64,000 nucleotides of DNA from Silene conica (GCA_029255685.2 CM055319.2:33691068-33755067); one strand, 5' to 3'. Shown: positions 33,842 through 46,363, counted from the first letter of the stretch. Numbers and translations: made by a program. Notes: a model not told the origin generated them from the letters alone.

Positions 33842-33852
33842 ATGGCAAATAA
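33842..33852 (+). CDS. Cop1 gag, first codons (split by Cop2)
   Basis: The ATG and the next codons (Met-Ala-Asn and part of Asn) stand before the Cop2 insertion. Counting the duplicated AATAA once, the frame continues at 43193. Confidence 0.8.
33848..33852. repeat. Target site duplication of Cop2, left copy (AATAA)
   Basis: Repeated at 43188-43192. Confidence 0.95.
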
Positions 33853-33942
33853 TGTTGGAGGAAGTGTCCTCGACAATAGTGTGTTGACGTAATTAAAACT
33901 CATTTGAAATGAAACACAACTGGGAGTGTTACTCTTTTAAAG

Positions 33943-34022
33943 TCAACTGATCAACATTTATCGATAATGATTGGCTGTCTAGAGTTTGACATTATCGTCA
34001 TATGATGGTGGTGATTAGTTGA
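33943..34022 (+). other. Nested double-stem block in the Cop2 LTR
   Basis: Outer stem: TCAACTGATCA (33943-33953) with TGATTAGTTGA (34012-34022), including one G-T pair. Inner stem: CGATAATG (33962-33969) with CATTATCG (33990-33997), perfect. Confidence 0.75.
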
Positions 34023-34673
34023 TCCCTTAAGGTCATATCTTTAGGGAATTCCGTCTCAATGGAATAATTAATTAATATTGTATTGGATACAAATTAATTA
34101 ATAACTGGAAATTTTGGAAATAATTTTATATGACGAATATTTTTATAATGGGATTATAATAATAATAAAAGTCAAGGTAATAAAATTGTTTTATTACTCG
34201 GTTTTATTTATTCGTTTAGGAAACGATTAAATTGAGAATGAACACGGTTGATCATAAAATTACAAAGAGTTGTAATTAAATTATGACATTACATTTTTAT
34301 ACAATAATAATTTCGAAATATTGAAATATTTATTTAAATGTAATAAATTTGTAAATTATGAATTCTAATAGTTAAAATTGCATAATTAACAAATTGGGTC
34401 ATGTGTTATGGGACATGTGTGACATGTTACAAATTAACACAATTGACAAAGATAAAATGGGTCCATATTAGACCACACTTGACCGTGTGATATGTATTAG
34501 TGAGGTAGTGTGTTGTGGTAAGCTACTCTTACACATTATGCAAAAGCTTACATGCCTAGCCTTAGGTGTAAGGCATATTGTATGCTTTTGTGTAAGAGTA
34601 AGAGGCATGCATTGGCTTCATTTTTGAAGGCCTTTGGCCGGCCAAGAGTGAGCATGGTAGCTCACCTTTGCTC

Positions 34674-34681
34674 TTTAAATA
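34674..34681 (+). promoter_or_regulatory. Cop2 LTR TATA-like box
   Basis: TTTAAATA after CTC, about 820 bp into the LTR, followed by A/C-rich sequence. Inferred. Confidence 0.4.
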
Positions 34682-35170
34682 CACTACAACACACTTCACA
34701 AAATACTACAAGTTTTGCACAAGTTTTGCACACTAGTTGTTGTTGCTAAGTTGATGCTTACACTAACACAACACCACAACATCATTCTCAATATATTTCT
34801 AAGTAAAATAGTTTTTACTAAGAAAATTATTATTTCCATATCAATAATATTAAGAGTAATATTATTATTATTTCTAGTATACTAATACTAATTTTCTAGT
34901 AACAAAATTAGTAATAGTTTGAGAACGGGTCCTTGATACGCATCTTTTGGAGACGATTTTTCTTAGATCGTTGTAAGGGTATTTCGGTTTGAAGACTCAA
35001 GTAATAGGTGATTATTGAGTATAAACCTTCTAAAACCAATGTAAGGACTATCTCATCTTATGATATCATCTTGCATGCATAAGATCTATTTAAGTTTTTA
35101 TGACTAAACTTAAAGAAACAAAACTCATATTAGACTTGAGTATAAAATAAGGAACCTAGTTTCCAACAAT

Positions 35171-35182
35171 TGGTATCAGAGC
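35171..35182 (+). other. Cop2 primer-binding site (tRNA-iMet type)
   Basis: TGGTATCAGAGC two bases after the LTR end. Confidence 0.95.
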
Positions 35183-37668
35183 ATTACGGTTGTTGCATGC
35201 ATGATCGGATTCATGTTTTATGTTAAAATCGGTTTAACATACATATTTCGAAAATTTCGAAATAATTGTGTTTATTATGATAAATCACAAAATAATTTTG
35301 CATGTTAAAGTTTCTGTTTCTAAAATGGTTTTAGGACATAAAAATAATTTTATGGATTTTTATTGTTCATTTTTATATTTATTTGTATATTTTGTAGTTT
35401 AAATCGGTTTTAAACAACAATTAATGGGAAAAATAGCTAAAAATAGTTTCTGGCCGAGATTTTTTTGATATGTTCTTACATGCATATTTAATATATTGTA
35501 TATGATTTTTCGTAAGAAATGGAGCTAATATGCATGGATTATGAATTTTATGAGATAAATAGTCATAATATGAGCAAAAATGGGTATATATGGTTATATT
35601 TCGAATTTAATCTTAAAAATTTTATGAGAAGTCACATGCAACATATAAAGTTCCTGTATGAATTTTCGAAATTATTGGAATTATTTTGCATGATTAATGA
35701 TTTTTATAGTAAAAATCGGATTAATAGTGACTTAAATTCGACTTTAATAGCTATAGTTGGAATTTTGCCATAAAAACTTTACACAATGTCACATGCAATA
35801 TTTACAGTATGTATGTAAGTTTTGGGAATTTATTCTCAAGTGATGCATGTTTTATGATTTTAATGGTTAAAATCGGATAAATAGTGACTTATTGTGTTAA
35901 AAATAGTTGATCTTAATATTATGGCATGAAATTTTACCCATAGATGTCTTATATGATAGGAACATCAGATCTAAAAGTTAGATATCAAAAAGTTTCTGTT
36001 TTTTTTATGATTATTAATTTTTAATGAGTTAATTAGCTAATAATCGTAATTTATGAGTCGGAAAATAAAATTTCGAGTATGGTCTGTAATTTTTGGTCAC
36101 TTTCAAATTCTAATATGCATTTTAGGATGACTAAAAATTTATAGCAATTTATTTCAAGTTTTTATAATTTAAATCGGATTTTTAACCATAAAAACGGCTT
36201 ATTATACGATTTATTTAAGAAATAAACCATAAATAATTGCAAAAGACCATTTTAATAATTTCTGAAATTTTAGAAAATTTCCAGAAAGTTTAAAATTTTT
36301 GAATTTTAAATTTCGAATTTTATTGACTCATTTGGCCGTATTTTGTTTATTTTTCCCGAAAATACAAGTAATTTATGAACAATAATGCAAAATCAAGTTA
36401 GATCATGATCAAATATTAGTAGAGACTAAACATTGATTCCTAAAGTAAGTTAGGATGATTAACTTGGACATAAATGAGATTTATGTAATTTTGGATGATT
36501 TTAATAGTTAAAATCGCGCATATCCGTAAAAACCGTAAACAAATATGAGATATTTGCTCCCATAAGGCGATTTGGCATTAAAAATTGAGCATGTGCATAC
36601 ATATTTTATTATTGCAATTTATTTAATATGAATGTCATATTTTGAATGTTATTTATATAATTTGGAATTATGTAATTTTTCTTAGTATGGCCTTAGTTTT
36701 AATCAATATTACCCGTAATGTAAGGGAATATTGATTCGGTTGTAATTTATGTGATCTCGTATCACGGGTTTGTAATTTAATTTAAATTTTCAGTTTTACA
36801 ATAGAATAGTTGTATTATTTTATTGTAATTCCGGAGATCCAAAAGACGGTGCCATACGGAAAGGAGTTCCGACAAGACGGTGTTTTCTTGGATGGCGTGC
36901 CAATGAAGTTCAAGGGACCAAGGAGTTGGTTTCCGAATTTGTAATAGTTAATTAGTTTTTCTATTACTAGGAAGGCCATACTAGGATTTTATTGCTTTAT
37001 TGCTTTTATTTTTGCATTTTAATATGTTTGCATGCATAGCCAAATCGCCATAAACATGCATATTAGTTTAGATCGTTAAATACGACCATGTCAATTATAA
37101 TTATCGAGTTCACCAATTTAATTCACTTAAAGGAGATAGATAATAAATTGACAAGACCTCTATATTAAACGAAAACAATTGAGGATTAGCCTTACCAAAT
37201 AGTAGAACCCATGAGCTTCTATTTCGTGGGGTGGTGCTAGTCCAGTGGGCAGTACGAACCCCATTACGTAGGATAAGTGGGGCGATGGGGTGGATTCAGT
37301 CCAGTGGGCGGATCGCATCCCGATGCATTTGAAATTTGGTTTGTACTCAACGGAAGTGTAGAGGACCAGTGGTCAATGTGTTCCGGGCTAAGATGAATAA
37401 ATAATGATTTGTCATCAACCAAGAGTTCTAGGGTAGAACCGGTTTATTTTAACCCACCAAACCATATCATTGGGTCGGAGTTCCAGTGGTTCACGATTTC
37501 GGTAGTATGGGTTTGGGTCTTGGAATCATTTATAAAATTGGATAGAGGTCATTTTATAGATGCATCAACTTAGTAAATATGTTTACAAGTTAAAATGAAA
37601 ATTAAAACGATTAGCATTTAATTTCTTCATATGTTTAAAATTTTGTAGTCTTCGTATCAATATCAATC
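35183..37668 (+). other. Cop2 leader (2.5 kb, non-coding)
   Basis: AT-rich without a supported ORF. 36700-37560 aligns with the Cop1 leader, including the block 36827-36945. Four CCAGTGG words occur at 37242, 37301, 37366 and 37483. Confidence 0.65.
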
Positions 37669-38598
37669 ATGACTACTTCCACTACTACAAACACTTCATG
37701 GTTACAATCCTTCACGGATCGTTGTAAGCTAAAAGAGAATGGGGCAAACTTTGCCGATTGGGATGCCCAACTGTTGTTGGCAGCACAAGGTGACGGTAAG
37801 ACCGAATTCCTTATTGAAGCATCACCTCCCGAACCTGCTGAAAATGCCACCGCCGCGGCAAGACGATCTTATGATTCTTATCACAAGGAGTCTTGGGAAT
37901 TGAAAAATGTTTTAATCCTCTCGATGGAGTCGGAGCTCCAAAAGATTGCCCTAAAGATTGGCACAGCTTATGAGATCTATTGCACGCTTCTGACAATGTT
38001 CTCAAAGGCTTCGAGAATTCTCCAATATGGGGCAGTATCGGCCTTCTTTGATTTCAACCTTAAGGAGGGGCAAAAGGTTAGCCCACATGTACTCAAGATG
38101 ATTGAGCATGTAGAAACCCTAAGGATGAATCAAGTGGATATTCCTAAGGAACTTGTGATTGACAGAATCCTCCACTCCTTGTCTAAGGTGAAGACTTATG
38201 TACAATTCCGGATGAATTTCAACATAAGGAACCAAGACATCTCTCTCGATGAACTGCACAATATGATTGTGCAAGTAGAAAGGGATATGGACCTAAATGT
38301 TAGTTCCCCTAAGGATGAGCTCTACATAAATGTTAAGGGCAAAGGAAAGTTCAATAGGAAGGGTAGGGCTAAGGGGAGGCAACCTTCCAAAGGTTTAAAG
38401 AATGTGTCTTCGGAGGCAAGTACATCAGATCCCAACATGAGCGCTCCTCAAGGAGCCAGGTGCTTTTATTGTAATAATAAAGGACATAAGAAGAGGAATT
38501 GTTCCAGATATCTCAGCGATCTCAAAGCTGGGAAGATTCTTCCTAGTTGGTATGATAACTATCTCTATTTTGTGTTAATCTCAACTAACGTATTATGA
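37669..38598 (+). CDS. Cop2 gag (copia type, zinc knuckle)
   Basis: A 309-residue protein. The N-terminus (SWLQSFTDRCKL, then NFADWDAQL) and the helical region up to about residue 215 resemble the copia gag family (UBN2 / gag-polypeptide of LTR copia type). A basic linker follows, then the zinc knuckle CFYCNNKGHKKRNC at 265-278 (CX2CX4HX4C) and the phrase YLSDLKAGK, which in autonomous copia elements leads into the protease. Here a stop comes about 20 residues later and no protease or pol follows. It would form particles and package RNA, with enzymes supplied by another element. No internal stop or frameshift is seen. Confidence 0.9.
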   Translation: MTTSTTTNTSWLQSFTDRCKLKENGANFADWDAQLLLAAQGDGKTEFLIEASPPEPAENATAAARRSYDSYHKESWELKNVLILSMESELQKIALKIGTAYEIYCTLLTMFSKASRILQYGAVSAFFDFNLKEGQKVSPHVLKMIEHVETLRMNQVDIPKELVIDRILHSLSKVKTYVQFRMNFNIRNQDISLDELHNMIVQVERDMDLNVSSPKDELYINVKGKGKFNRKGRAKGRQPSKGLKNVSSEASTSDPNMSAPQGARCFYCNNKGHKKRNCSRYLSDLKAGKILPSWYDNYLYFVLISTNVL

Positions 38599-41500
38599 TA
38601 CAAGTTGTGATATGAATGCTCTTCTTACTTGAATTAGGGCATGGAAACAAAAATAAGGGAAAGAAAAATCAAGCATAATGGATCAGTGGAACTAAGAGTA
38701 GCTCCACTCAGGATGATCAAGGAGCTTTGTTTTTCCTGCTTATTTTATTTCAAGTGTTGAAAGAACAATTTAAAATCCGTATTTTATTTCCTTGTTGGAC
38801 GAGGAAATGTTAATCCTTCAAACAATTGGTTGTATTTTGGATAATGAGGTGACTTGGTTTTCAACCCAAGTCACTATTGGTTTTATATTTATGTTCTTAA
38901 TTAGTTTTAACACTTGCAAATCTTAAACATAGAATAAAATTGATTGTCACATTTCAATGTATGACCATTGAAACCGAATAGGTATAGGATACCCAATTCA
39001 AATCAAAATCAAATTAAGTTAAGAACTTAATTAAAGAGGAAAAGTTGTCATAAGGGTACACAAACCAACTTCAAAATCATTCTAAAGTATCTAAAGCTTT
39101 AAATTGAATATTTTCTGTAATAAACCATAAGGATACACAAACCAACATCAAAGTCATTGCTTGTGGCCTTAGTAGCTATCTTTGGTAATAAAATAGGATT
39201 ATTATTACAAAGATAGAGTGGGAGAAATTTGAAAAGCCACAAATAGCATATGATTTTGACAAGCACAAAGGATGTGATCTATTAGTGAATAGTAGGATTT
39301 ATTGTGTTTTGGTTATGTAAAAGATAAAAGGGAAGATTAAGTTGTGGATGGGATCTACGATTTAAGGTTGTAAAAGGTAGATTAGGCTGTAAATAAGATT
39401 CTACGGCTTATAAGCCCAAAAGTTGTGGATAAGATCTACGGTTTGGTAAAAATCTACGCCTTATATCCCAAGAGCAATCTACACCTTATGGTTGCAAAAG
39501 GTAGATTAGGTTGTGGATAAGATTCTACGCCTTATCATCCCAAAAGTTGAGGATAAGCCCAAAAGTTGTGGATAAGATCTACGGTTTGGTAAAAATCTAC
39601 GCCTTATATACCAACGGCCCCGGCCCTGGAGGATACTTCAAAGATAAATTCTTGAAGTTTGTAAGGAAAAATTCTATACATGGATAAGATCCATGATATA
39701 GTCCTCGTACAGTACAAGATAAGATAAATGTGGAGAACTGAAAGTTCCTACACACAGGAATTGTATACCATAAGAAAAGACTCTTATAGAAACTACGGGA
39801 AGACACTCGAAGAAAATTATTCAAAAGATTTTGCAAAGAACGGATTTAGATGGTGATCTAAATATGCCAATGCAAAGAACCATGAAATTTATAAGACTTA
39901 CGTGCTGATAAATGAGATTTGTTGAGAGAAGCAGAAGCAGACATGTGGATGTCTGCAGTCTACAAAGTTAAGGGTAACTTTGTTGAAAGTATACAAAGTT
40001 AAGGGTAACTTTGTTGAAAGTAGTAAGGCAATTCATTGAGAATGAATTCAGTAAACTCAATAACCATTTTTCAAAAGGGTATTTGAAAAGGATGTGACTA
40101 TTAGCACATATGGTTGAAGTCCCAACCATTTCAATTCATTGAATGTTAAGGAACATTGAATTGAGTGGGAGCTTTATGATTTACGGTTAAATGAAAAGTT
40201 CAGTGGGAGTTCTCGCTCCAGGATTTGAAGCTATTGAGTCATGGGTATGACTTCAGGATCTTCAGAATCAAGCAAGAACAAGAGTTTAGTGGGAGTAAAC
40301 GTTATCTAAAACAACTCATTGCTCGTTTGGAATGAAGCATTGATACTCATGAAAGGTACACGAGTTTTTGGTTCTAGATGACATATTGATATGAATTAAA
40401 TCTAATTGAACATAGGATGTTTAGTTGAGATTATAAGAGACATCTTGATGTTAGTATTAAGGTTGTTCATGGAGATGAAGATAGTATAACCATGATGGGA
40501 TCATGGAAATTTATCGAACCTTAAGTACTATTGTTTGCACGTTTAAATCACTAATGTTTCCGCCATTAGTATGATCGTGTAAAGTGGATGCGCACCGCTT
40601 GCAGGACAACCCCTTGGAGCAGGTGTTAAATCAATGATTAAACTTTGATCAATTGTCAAAGTATTCTCCAATGAAGATGAAAGACAAATTCAAGATCTTG
40701 GAAGATAACTTAGTCGCATGGTAAAAGGTTTGCAACGACTCAAGTTCCAAGAAATCAAGCAAAGATTTGTGATAATCTTTGGCTTACATTCATTGACTAT
40801 GCATCTCAATGACTTGTATTTTAACTACATGGTCATCACAAGATTCTACAAAATGTGTACGTTCACAAATTATGTAAAGGCATTGCTGTGGCTGGGAGTT
40901 ACACAATGCACATAATCTTATTCGCTAGTCATAAAAGTGACTTGTCTCTTTCAGAGGAAAGATCAATGTGTGGATATGATCCGCAAAGTGAACGATCGCA
41001 CGAACCGTGGTAAACCTGGTTTACTCAAAATGGAGATAATTACAATTTTAAGGGATGTAAGCGAGAGACCCTAAAGATGATTGTAAATTAAATGGTGTTC
41101 AAAGGTTGACCACTTGGATGGTGTAATCCACTAATTGTTTGAGTTATTTATAACTCACGAAAGGTCAAGTAAAATTCAAATGGGATGGTAAGACCATGTT
41201 GAACCCCATTAAAGTGAATTGAATTATCATGACCTCGCCCCTAGTTGCTTAAGTGAGGTGACATCTCAATGCAACCGGATGAGTGATGCGATTGATGGCG
41301 AGTTCAATTGCCATAGAGTCATACGGGATGACTAATCGATCACCTAGGCATAGACATGTTAAGACACATTTGCCGGGCTAATGACCGCTGATAGAGCTCT
41401 GGCGTACTCTTATTAAAAGACTGCCTGGTCGTGGCGGGAGCATCTATCGTGTTTCACATGAGTCAGTTCTTGGACTAATGACTGTTCTCTAAGGTGGCAT

Positions 41501-41680
41501 AGTTTTCAGATTAGCTTTGATTTATGTCCCAACACCTTCGTAACTGGGGTTTATAAGGACATATTTTGGGTTATGATGGACTATGGCCAGCCGGAAGGAA
41601 TAAGCCGATTAGGAATTGTCCACCCCTTGTCAGGGTTGAGAAATATCTCTAGGCCACTCGAGGAGAATAATAACTAGAAA

Positions 41681-41726
41681 TGCGTGGCCACGCTCGGAAG
41701 GTATCTATGGTAGATAATTCCGGTCA
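41681..41726 (+). other. 46-bp conserved element with two palindromes (Cop2)
   Basis: It contains GCGTGGCCACGC (a perfect palindrome) and TATCTA with TAGATA around TGG. It is identical to Cop1 46197-46242. Confidence 0.7.
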
Positions 41727-41846
41727 GTAGTTATAACTCCAGATCGAGATAAACCACTCTAGATTTTAATCAATTGCCGGCACGACCTGAGAGGACGCCA
41801 TGCATTGAGTGGGAGATAGTAATAGGGCAAGAGAATTGGTAACACA

Positions 41847-41871
41847 CACTTGTCTCGGACAAGTGGGAGAT
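41847..41871 (+). promoter_or_regulatory. Cop2 hairpin overlapping the polypurine tract
   Basis: CACTTGT pairs with ACAAGTG around CTCGG (41847-41865). The purine tract AAGTGGGAGA begins inside the right arm and ends at the 3' LTR. Confidence 0.75.
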
Positions 41872-43187
41872 TGTTGGAGGAAGTGTCCTCGACAATAGTG
41901 TGTTGACGTAATTAAAACTCATTTGAAATGAAACACAACTGGGAGTGTTACTCTTTTAAAGTCAACTGATCAACATTTATCGATAATGATTGGCTGTCTA
42001 GAGTTTGACATTATCGTCATATGATGGTGGTGATTAGTTGATCCCTTAAGGTCATATCTTTAGGGAATTCCGTCTCAATGGAATAATTAATTAATATTGT
42101 ATTGGATACAAATTAATTAATAACTGGAAATTTTGGAAATAATTTTATATGACGAATATTTTTATAATGGGATTATAATAATAATAAAAGTCAAGGTAAT
42201 AAAATTGTTTTATTACTCGGTTTTATTTATTCGTTTAGGAAACGATTAAATTGAGAATGAACACGGTTGATCATAAAATTACAAAGAGTTGTAATTAAAT
42301 TATGACATTACATTTTTATACAATAATAATTTCGAAATATTGAAATATTTATTTAAATGTAATAAATTTGTAAATTATGAATTCTAATAGTTAAAATTGC
42401 ATAATTAACAAATTGGGTCATGTGTTATGGGACATGTGTGACATGTTACAAATTAACACAATTGACAAAGATAAAATGGGTCCATATTAGACCACACTTG
42501 ACCGTGTGATATGTATTAGTGAGGTAGTGTGTTGTGGTAAGCTACTCTTACACATTATGCAAAAGCTTACATGCCTAGCCTTAGGTGTAAGGCATATTGT
42601 ATGCTTTTGTGTAAGAGTAAGAGGCATGCATTGGCTTCATTTTTGAAGGCCTTTGGCCGGCCAAGAGTGAGCATGGTAGCTCACCTTTGCTCTTTAAATA
42701 CACTACAACACACTTCACAAAATACTACAAGTTTTGCACAAGTTTTGCACACTAGTTGTTGTTGCTAAGTTGATGCTTACACTAACACAACACCACAACA
42801 TCATTCTCAATATATTTCTAAGTAAAATAGTTTTTACTAAGAAAATTATTATTTCCATATCAATAATATTAAGAGTAATATTATTATTATTTCTAGTATA
42901 CTAATACTAATTTTCTAGTAACAAAATTAGTAATAGTTTGAGAACGGGTCCTTGATACGCATCTTTTGGAGACGATTTTTCTTAGATCGTTGTAAGGGTA
43001 TTTCGGTTTGAAGACTCAAGTAATAGGTGATTATTGAGTATAAACCTTCTAAAACCAATGTAAGGACTATCTCATCTTATGATATCATCTTGCATGCATA
43101 AGATCTATTTAAGTTTTTATGACTAAACTTAAAGAAACAAAACTCATATTAGACTTGAGTATAAAATAAGGAACCTAGTTTCCAACA
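41872..43187 (+). repeat. Cop2 3' LTR
   Basis: 1316 bp, identical to 33853-35168 as far as I can see. Confidence 0.95.
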
Positions 43188-43192
43188 AATAA
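43188..43192. repeat. Target site duplication of Cop2, right copy (AATAA)
   Basis: Matches 33848-33852. Confidence 0.95.
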
Positions 43193-43973
43193 CGCTCCAC
43201 CTCTCCCACACCACATTTCATGGCTCCAATCTTTCATGAATCGTTGCAAGCTAAGGAAGCAAGGCACCAATTTCAAAGATTGGGAAACTCAATTACTTAT
43301 AGCTGCGGAAGGTGACAATAAGATTCGTTTCCTTGTCGAAGCTGCTCCTCCTATTCCTACTGCTCATTCCACGATTGCGACTCGTGAGGCCTATGAGGCC
43401 TATATGAAGGAGTCGAATATTCTTAGGGACATACTCATCTTCTCTGTGGAGCCGGATCTCCAAGAAAGAATGATTATGCTTAGCACGGCAAATGAGATTT
43501 ACACTAAGCTTAAGAATATGTTTTTTCAAACTCCTAGAACGTTACTTCATGAAGTAATCTCTGCAACTTTTGACCCAAACTCGTATAAGGATCCAATTAC
43601 GAGTTCTCATGTGATTAGGTCGGTTGTACCATCTGAAATCTTGCAAGATCAAAGGGTGCAAGCTCCCGACTATCTTATAATAGATCGAATTCTTCGATTC
43701 CTTGATATGCCTTCACAAGCAGAGAGGGATTTTGGACTTATTCGAAGTACCAAGAAGAATACGCTTAATCTTTATAAAAGGTGCAAAAGAAAGCGTAAAA
43801 GGAGGAATAAAAAGGGCAAAGGTAAAATGGCATCCATGACCACATCATCTTCAAGGGTTGAAGATAAGTGTCATTATTGCATGAAGATGGGGCATTGGAA
43901 ACGAAATTGTCCAATGTACTTGGCCGACCTAGAGCTTGAAAAGTTCACACTTTTGGTAATAATTCTTATTTAA
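43193..43973 (+). CDS. Cop1 gag, main part
   Basis: Continuing from 33852, the ORF would encode 263 residues. It has the same start of the conserved region as Cop2 gag (SWLQSF-x-x-RCKL) and a zinc knuckle CHYCMKMGHWKRNC (from 43869). It is shorter than Cop2 gag: about 25 residues before the basic linker, present in Cop2 as the segment around NQDISLDELH, are missing, with the frame kept. A stop follows shortly after the knuckle and no pol is present. An internal ATG at 43236 is not the true start. Confidence 0.85.
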
Positions 43974-46196
43974 ACTCATGTTATAGCATTAAACTTTGTA
44001 TAATGATACAAGTTGTTAATACTAACCCTTTTTAATTGTTTTAATGGGACTCCTTCCAAGAACTAGGGCAAGGAGAAAGGAAAGGACAACTTGAAGTTCT
44101 TTCCATGGATGGCTATGGTAGCATCCAAGATTGAAGACATAAAAGAGCATGACTCTAATTTTTCATTTTGATGTCTTCTTTCCTTTTGCATTTTAAATTA
44201 AGAACTTTGTATTTCTTGTATGACAAGAATCTTGTTGAAACAATAGTTGTAATAGTGGTGACTTAGTTTTCAACCCAAGTCATCCTTTTGTTCTTATTCA
44301 AACATGTTTGGATGTTTTAAAATGCTTTTATGATACATAACATGAGTTGATACGATTTTCATAAATCGTAATGAAATGCATTGAATAAGTCAACGTACAA
44401 ATAACAATGATACGATCATTATTAAAGTAATACGAATTACACCCCGTGGAATACTTCAAACTCAAACATAAATACATAAGTTCATCATAAGATGATCATC
44501 TAAAAATGAACGAGAATACTAATGTCTCACTACTCACATTATTCTTTATCCAATACATTGTTTTCGGGCGAAAATGCTATCCTTCCTAAAATAATGGTTA
44601 TTTTAGAGGATAGAGTGGGAGAAATTCTACGCCCGCAAACCAATAAAATAAATATAGGATCTTAGAGAAGAGTCCTATAAGGAGTCCTAAAGTAGAACTC
44701 TAAGAGATTGGATAGAAGAAACTACGAGAGGACACAGAAGAAACTACGCGAGGACACAAAAAGGAAATGTTCCATATGTTGTCATTAGTTCCCAGAGAGG
44801 ACAAAGGGAACCACGAGTGTTAACGGAAGGAAATAGTTTCCATGATGTTAATGTTTCTGTTTTATAAAGATAATAGAGGAGAAATCATCTCCCGTTCTCG
44901 TGATAATAGAAGATTCTTTCCGTGGGAAGGAAAATGAAAAAAAAATGAAATGTTCATAGCGAGTTGAGAAAATGTTTAAAGTAAATCAAAATGAAATGTT
45001 CATTATGAGTTGAGAAGATGTTTGAAGATGTTACCTAATCACTATGAAGATAGTGGGAGTTATTAACTATAAGATAGTGACATGGAATTCAATGGGAGAA
45101 AGAATATGAGTTTTTCAATTCTAAATGAATGTATGTTAAGAACATAAATCATAAGTGAGTTTATTATATGATAATGAAACGTCACCAATCAGTTAACAAG
45201 GTTTGGATTTGAATCCGAGATATGAAAATGTTAATTCATATAACCTTGATCAAAATGCCATAAGTTGAAATAAAGCCCTATTTCGATATAAGTTTCTCGA
45301 GGAGAAATAGTAGATCGAATCTAGGTAAACTACAATATAAATTCTAGTACAGTATGACTATGTTCATAAGAATGACATGTCATAAGTTTTAAGAAAACAG
45401 TGGGAGCTTCCTTAAAGTAAGGAGACTCGAGTCGAGTATAAAAGACTTGAAGTGTACTTGAATAAAGATCATATTATACGAGATAATATGAGTCAAAAGG
45501 AAACCGAAATTTGTAGGTTTAAAAGATGTGAAGATAAGGTATATTCACATAACAAGCCATTAATACAAATTGATGTATGATCATCAAAGATTGTTGATGT
45601 GGAGCAACAATATCGTATTGATTGTTTGCACTTAACAATCACTCTTATCGTTTGAGTTATTATTATTATTATTATTAACTCACAATTTATACTTTGTAAA
45701 ATCCAAATGGGTTGTAAGAGACAATTTTGAACCCCATAAGTGAACTGGATTACTTAGTATAGCCCATAGTCGCTTGTATGAGGTGACGTCTCGAAGCAAC
45801 TAGAATGTGAGGCGATTGATGGCAAGTTCAAATGTCATAGAGTCATATGGGATGACTAGTCGATCACATAGGCAGACTGTGTAACACTCTGTCGGGCATT
45901 TAGTGACCGCTTATAGAGTTCTGGAAATTTTATAATTAGCCTGGTCGTGGCGAGAGCTACTATATTATTCACATAAGTCGGTTCTTTGACTTGAGACTGT
46001 TCGCCCAAGGTGACACAGCCTCAGATTGACTTTGATTTTAGCTCTACGATCAACCGTTAAAGGGGGTCAAATGGGCTTCTTTTGGGTCATGATGGACTAT
46101 GTTAGTCGAAGGGAACAGTAGGATAGAAATTGTCCAACCCCTTGTCAGGGTTGTCTTAAATCTCAAGGCCACTCGAGGAGAAATTTAGCTGAAAAT

Positions 46197-46242
46197 GCGT
46201 GGCCACGCTCGGAAGGTATCTATGGTAGATAATTCCGGTCAA
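46197..46242 (+). other. 46-bp conserved element with two palindromes (Cop1)
   Basis: Identical to Cop2 41681-41726, while surrounding sequence differs at many positions. Confidence 0.7.
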
Positions 46243-46363
46243 AGCAGTTAAATCTCCAGATCGAGAAAAACCGCTCAAGATATGATCAAATGCAAGTACG
46301 ACCTGGAAGACACCTTGCATTGAGTGGGAGATGACGTAATAGGGCAAGAGAATCGGTGACGCA

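Larger units (their letters stand above)
33853..35168 (+). repeat. Cop2 5' LTR
   Basis: It begins TGTTGGAGGAAGTGTCC and ends TAGTTTCCAACA. A TATA-like TTTAAATA lies at 34674-34681. A 65-codon open frame inside it is repeated in the 3' LTR and is not considered a gene. Confidence 0.95.
38599..41871 (+). other. Cop2 3' non-coding region
   Basis: About 3.3 kb sits where pol would be, without any ORF I can assign. It contains a local repeat (the phrase CCCAAAAGTTGTGGATAAGA at about 39414 and 39557, with GTAGATTAGG and CTACGCCTTAT words between) and a 33-bp tandem pair (39961-40024). Its last 700 bases align with Cop1 45680-46388 and include an identical 46-mer at 41681-41726. Confidence 0.65.
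33853..43187 (+). mobile_element. Cop2: gag-only Ty1/copia-type element nested in Cop1 gag
   Basis: It is 9335 bp with two 1316-bp LTRs that look identical by eye, AATAA duplications, an initiator-Met primer site, a 2.5-kb leader, one intact gag ORF and about 3.3 kb of non-coding 3' sequence. It is a relative of Cop1, with similar gag, leader, 3' region and LTR starts, but is clearly diverged. It is the youngest insertion judged by LTR identity and nesting. No pol is present. Confidence 0.95.

Noticed and set aside
34552..34749. 65-codon open frame, repeated exactly at 42571-42768
   Set aside because: The exact repetition is due to the identical Cop2 LTRs; no protein features.
38599..41871. 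Decayed copia pol in Cop2
   Set aside because: I looked for protease, integrase and RT motifs in all frames of the listed open frames and found none; a profile search could still detect distant remnants.
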